Positions 61,256-64,000 of a stretch of 64,000 bases of DNA are shown here, in pieces (position 1 is the stretch's first letter; every line of letters begins with the position of its first letter). Both the position numbers and the translations under genes were made by a program. Source of the DNA: Pyruvatibacter sp. GTDB taxonomy: Bacteria > Pseudomonadota > Alphaproteobacteria > CGMCC-115125. The notes under the pieces were generated by a model. It searched no databases. It was not told the origin of the DNA and saw only the letters and a program-made list of their open reading frames with translations. Where the stretch lies: positions 62,001 to 126,000 of the forward strand of contig NZ_JAVJSC010000009.1 in NCBI RefSeq assembly GCF_040219635.1, read 5' to 3'.

Positions 61256-61577
61256 CGTTAACCCCTTATGTCAGACCCCCTGTGAGGGGGCAATGAGAAC
61301 CGGCCCACCCGGCCCCGCATGACTCATGGGTCAAATGTACATACTTTGTTCTCATCGACAAGCGGTTTTCACCACCAGCACATAACTTATTGAAATATAA
61401 ATATTTTCAGAATCTTGTTCGCCTCACGTTCACGGTAAAACGAGACTACAAGACCACTGTAGAGGCCTAAACAGACAGGCCCCCGGTCCGCGTGGCCGAA
61501 CCCGTGCGCAGCGCCCACCATACCAGAATCGCACGCCTCAAACGGAAGCCCGTAAAGCCTCTCGCCGCCGCAAGCGC
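61256..61577. other. recA upstream region between recA and cckA
   Basis: 322 bases between two minus-strand genes. The recA leader contains TGTACATACTTTG and an AT-rich stretch around 61385-61415. The LexA box at 61417-61431 is the only recognised element. No clear terminator for cckA is seen. Confidence 0.6.
61417..61431 (-). promoter_or_regulatory. LexA (SOS) box of recA
   Basis: GTTC (61417-61420), seven bases GCCTCAC, then GTTC (61428-61431). This is the direct-repeat LexA box of alphaproteobacteria (GTTC-N7-GTTC, or GAAC-N7-GAAC on the recA strand), unlike the CTG-N10-CAG box of enterics. Confidence 0.85.
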
Positions 61578-64000
61578 CTACTCGCCTTCAATCACTTCTT
61601 TTACCTTCGCCGCGAGCTGCTTGAGCGAGAACGGTTTGGGCAGGAACTGGAACTCGACATCCTTGCCGAGATTCTTCTTGAAGGCTTCTTCTGCATAGCC
61701 GGAAATGAAGATGATCTTGAGGCCGGGTTTGGCCTTGGTGAGATGACCGACCATGGTCGGGCCATCCATGTTGGGCATCACCACGTCTGACACCACAACG
61801 TCCAGTTCGCCGTCAAACGCTTCCACCACCTCAAGGGCGTGTTCGCCGGATGCAGCCTCCAGCACCGTGTAGCCGCGTGTCTGCAGGGCGCGGACGGCAA
61901 ACGCACGCACGGCGTCTTCGTCTTCCACCAGCAGCACGGTGCCTTTGCCGGAAAGGTCTGTTGGTTTTTTCGGTGTCTCGGCAACAACTTCCTTAGGCTT
62001 TTCAGCTTCGATGTGGCGCGGAATGTAGATGCGGAAACTCGTGCCGGTGCCCAGCGTCGAGAACGGAAAAATGTAGCCGCCCGTTTGCTTGACGATGCCA
62101 TAGACCGTGGACAGGCCAAGCCCGGTGCCCTTGCCCACTTCCTTGGTGGAAAAGAACGGCTCAAAAATCTTGCCTAGGTTTTCCTTGGCGATGCCACAGC
62201 CGGTGTCGCTCACTTCAATCAGCACATATTCAGCCGCCGGCATGATGGCATGGTCGAGCGCTGCCGCATCCTCCTTGCTCACATTGGCGGTACGGATGGT
62301 GAGCGTGCCGCCGATGGCACCTTCTGCATCCGGCTCCAGCATGGCGTCTCGCGCATTGACGGCAAGGTTGATGATGACCTGCTCAAACTGGTTCTGGTCC
62401 GCCTTGATGGTCCACAGGTCGCGGCCATGCACCATCTTGAGGTCAACAGTCTCGCCCAGCAGCCGCCGCAACAGGTTGGAGAGATCAGCCAGCGCATCTG
62501 TCGGGCTGAGAACAGTTGGCCGCAATGTCTGTTGCCGCGAAAAAGCCAGAAGCTGCCGCACCAGGTTGGCAGCGCGGTTGGCGTTCTGCTTGATCTGCAT
62601 GACATCTGCAAACGACGGATCGCCGGGCTGGTGGCGCACCAGCAGCAGGTCGCAAAAGCCGATGATGGCGGTCAGCAGGTTATTGAAATCGTGCGCCACG
62701 CCGCCCGCAAGCTGGCCGACGGCCTGCATCTTCTGGCTCTGGGCAAACTGCACTTCCAGCGTCTTTTGCTCGGTCAGGTCCACAAAATAGACCATCACGC
62801 GGGCAGCACTTTCAGGCGACGCCGGGTCCGCGTCATCGGCCACAGCCCCGGCTCGGCTGATGTAAGCCTGAAGCACCCGGTCATTCTCGCCGCTGTCATC
62901 ATCGGGGTTAGATGCATTGCGCGGCGGCATCAGGCGAATATCCACGGGGCCCTTGGGAGGCTCGCCTCTGGCGGCATCCAGAATGGCGGTATCAAACGCG
63001 GCGCGGTCCTCATGAGCCACCAGGTCTGAAAGCAAAACAGGTTTTGCGTCATCAACGGAAGGCAGGACATCCGCACCAACAAGATCGCGGAAGGTGCGAT
63101 TGAGCGATACGACCTGCCCGTCGCCATTGACCGTCACCATGCCAATCGGCGCATTGTTGAAAAAATGCGCGAAACGCACTTCGGCAGCATCCAGCAGATC
63201 ACCACCCCAACTGGCCCGCCGGTCATGCAGCGCGAGAAACGTCACTTTGCGTCCATCCGGCATTGTGCCGTCACGCTCGACGATACGCACCGGCACAACA
63301 GCCGTATCCGCCCCGGCTGACCTTGGCTTCATGTCGGCATCGCTGACCTGCACATCACCCACATCAGCCTTGCGCCCCAACGGTACGCGCGGGCTGGCCA
63401 GAAGACTGTCGAACTCAATGGCACCTGCCGTGAATGTGGCAGCGTCAAGCCCCGCCCACCCTGCCAGTGTCTCATTCAGATAGAGAACACGCCCCTGCTG
63501 ATCGAGCGCACACACGCCCGACACCAGACCGTTGAGATAAGCATCCAGCCGCCCCGCCTCGCGCGCGGTCGCCTCCAGCGTCTCACGCGAGGCAGTCTGG
63601 TCCGTTACGCGCCACAGGGCATAGCTCTGCCCGACGGTGCCCGGCAAAAGGCGTGCAGGCAGTGGCTCAACGCTTGCCGTCACGCGGCGCGTTTCACCTT
63701 CCGCAATGTTGAGTACAATCTCTTCGCGCGCGGCGGCCCCGGCACGCGCAGCGCGCGCCAGCCTGAACGCCCGCGCCCCCGCCGTCTGGCTTTCATCCGC
63801 ACCCCCATCGTGATCGGCCGCATCATGATCGCCCGCACCACCCAGCAGGGTTTCGGCATTGCGCAGCTTTTTGCCACCTGCCAGCGCCATGAACGCGCTG
63901 TTTGCATAGACCATGCGGCCACGATCATTGGTGACGGCCATGGCGATATCAGATGTTTCAGCCAGTCCCGCTGCAAGCCGCTCGCCCAGCAACCGGCCGC
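61578..64000 (-). CDS. cckA: Hybrid histidine kinase CckA (5' end beyond window)
   Basis: Cell-cycle phosphorelay kinase that, through ChpT, controls CtrA. The frame is open to the right edge, so the N-terminal membrane segments are missing. The visible part holds PAS domains (for example DIAMAVTNDRGRMVYANSAF and HFFNNAPIGMVTVNGDGQVV), the kinase H-box GGVAHDFNNLLTAIIGF, the ATPase boxes NLAVNARDAM, DTGCGI and GKGTGLGLSTVYGI, and a C-terminal receiver with phospho-acceptor Asp in VVVSDVVMPNMDG. A long PAS-to-kinase region fits CckA of Hyphomicrobiales. Position next to recA agrees. Confidence 0.92.
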   Translation of the reverse strand, partial: GRLLGERLAAGLAETSDIAMAVTNDRGRMVYANSAFMALAGGKKLRNAETLLGGAGDHDAADHDGGADESQTAGARAFRLARAARAGAAAREEIVLNIAEGETRRVTASVEPLPARLLPGTVGQSYALWRVTDQTASRETLEATAREAGRLDAYLNGLVSGVCALDQQGRVLYLNETLAGWAGLDAATFTAGAIEFDSLLASPRVPLGRKADVGDVQVSDADMKPRSAGADTAVVPVRIVERDGTMPDGRKVTFLALHDRRASWGGDLLDAAEVRFAHFFNNAPIGMVTVNGDGQVVSLNRTFRDLVGADVLPSVDDAKPVLLSDLVAHEDRAAFDTAILDAARGEPPKGPVDIRLMPPRNASNPDDDSGENDRVLQAYISRAGAVADDADPASPESAARVMVYFVDLTEQKTLEVQFAQSQKMQAVGQLAGGVAHDFNNLLTAIIGFCDLLLVRHQPGDPSFADVMQIKQNANRAANLVRQLLAFSRQQTLRPTVLSPTDALADLSNLLRRLLGETVDLKMVHGRDLWTIKADQNQFEQVIINLAVNARDAMLEPDAEGAIGGTLTIRTANVSKEDAAALDHAIMPAAEYVLIEVSDTGCGIAKENLGKIFEPFFSTKEVGKGTGLGLSTVYGIVKQTGGYIFPFSTLGTGTSFRIYIPRHIEAEKPKEVVAETPKKPTDLSGKGTVLLVEDEDAVRAFAVRALQTRGYTVLEAASGEHALEVVEAFDGELDVVVSDVVMPNMDGPTMVGHLTKAKPGLKIIFISGYAEEAFKKNLGKDVEFQFLPKPFSLKQLAAKVKEVIEGE

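Overview
The window looks like a stretch of alphaproteobacterial chromosome, most likely from the Hyphomicrobiales and near the Parvibaculaceae/Rhodobiaceae (an inference from gene content and order, not from a search). The pointers are a CckA-type hybrid kinase beside recA and alaS, a DUF1476/F1-ATPase zeta protein divergent from purC, an alphaproteobacterial LexA box (GTTC-N7-GTTC) upstream of recA, a HfaABD-type holdfast-anchor operon, and the block thrS-yidD-(Fe-S scaffold)-folE-hisI. Both edges cut genes: an ATP-grasp protein at the left and cckA at the right. I see no rRNA, tRNA, CRISPR array, transposase or prophage gene.

Layout. 1-5.4 kb: ATP-grasp fragment, nitroreductase, an unrecognised exported protein with a papain-like Cys/His pattern, and a chemoreceptor. 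5.5-15.9 kb: thrS, yidD, a four-gene copper cassette (small exported protein, cupredoxin, CopA, CopB) behind a CueR-type promoter, then the Fe-S scaffold, folE, hisI, a GNAT enzyme, a patatin and a CBS protein. 16.2-20.1 kb: membrane proteins (DUF2157, GDYXXLXY, DUF4389, rhomboid) and a DsbA-fold isomerase. 20.5-22.8 kb: hfaABD with a clear terminator. 22.9-33.5 kb: TetR and carotenoid oxygenase, a GFA protein, an unrecognised exported protein, an RND pump with adaptor and divergent HxlR regulator, a PAS_5 protein and a small exported protein. 33.9-38.5 kb: cinA-like, sfsA, map, radC, purB. 39.4-45.6 kb: histidine phosphatase, then an accessory oxidative cluster (P450, NTF2-like protein, MarR, PQQ dehydrogenase, TetR) with two well-formed palindromic operators. 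45.6-50.9 kb: zeta subunit, purC-purS-purQ-purL, bolA, grxD. 51-64 kb: TetR and zinc alcohol dehydrogenase, rpsD, MFS and trmJ, icd, alaS, recA, cckA.

How the genes fit together. The core loci (purines, aminoacyl-tRNA synthetases, folE/hisI, recA, cckA) are ordinary and probably vertically inherited. The accessory loci sit between them: periplasmic copper oxidation, surface adhesion, oxidation of hydrophobic or phenolic compounds (P450, PQQ dehydrogenase, carotenoid oxygenase, alcohol dehydrogenase) and efflux. Most have their own regulator or operator.

Two non-coding patterns stand out. One is a superfamily of GC-rich palindromes with a CTTGA/TCAAG loop and compensatory changes between copies. 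The other is short tandem duplications that span the stop codons of at least five unrelated genes.
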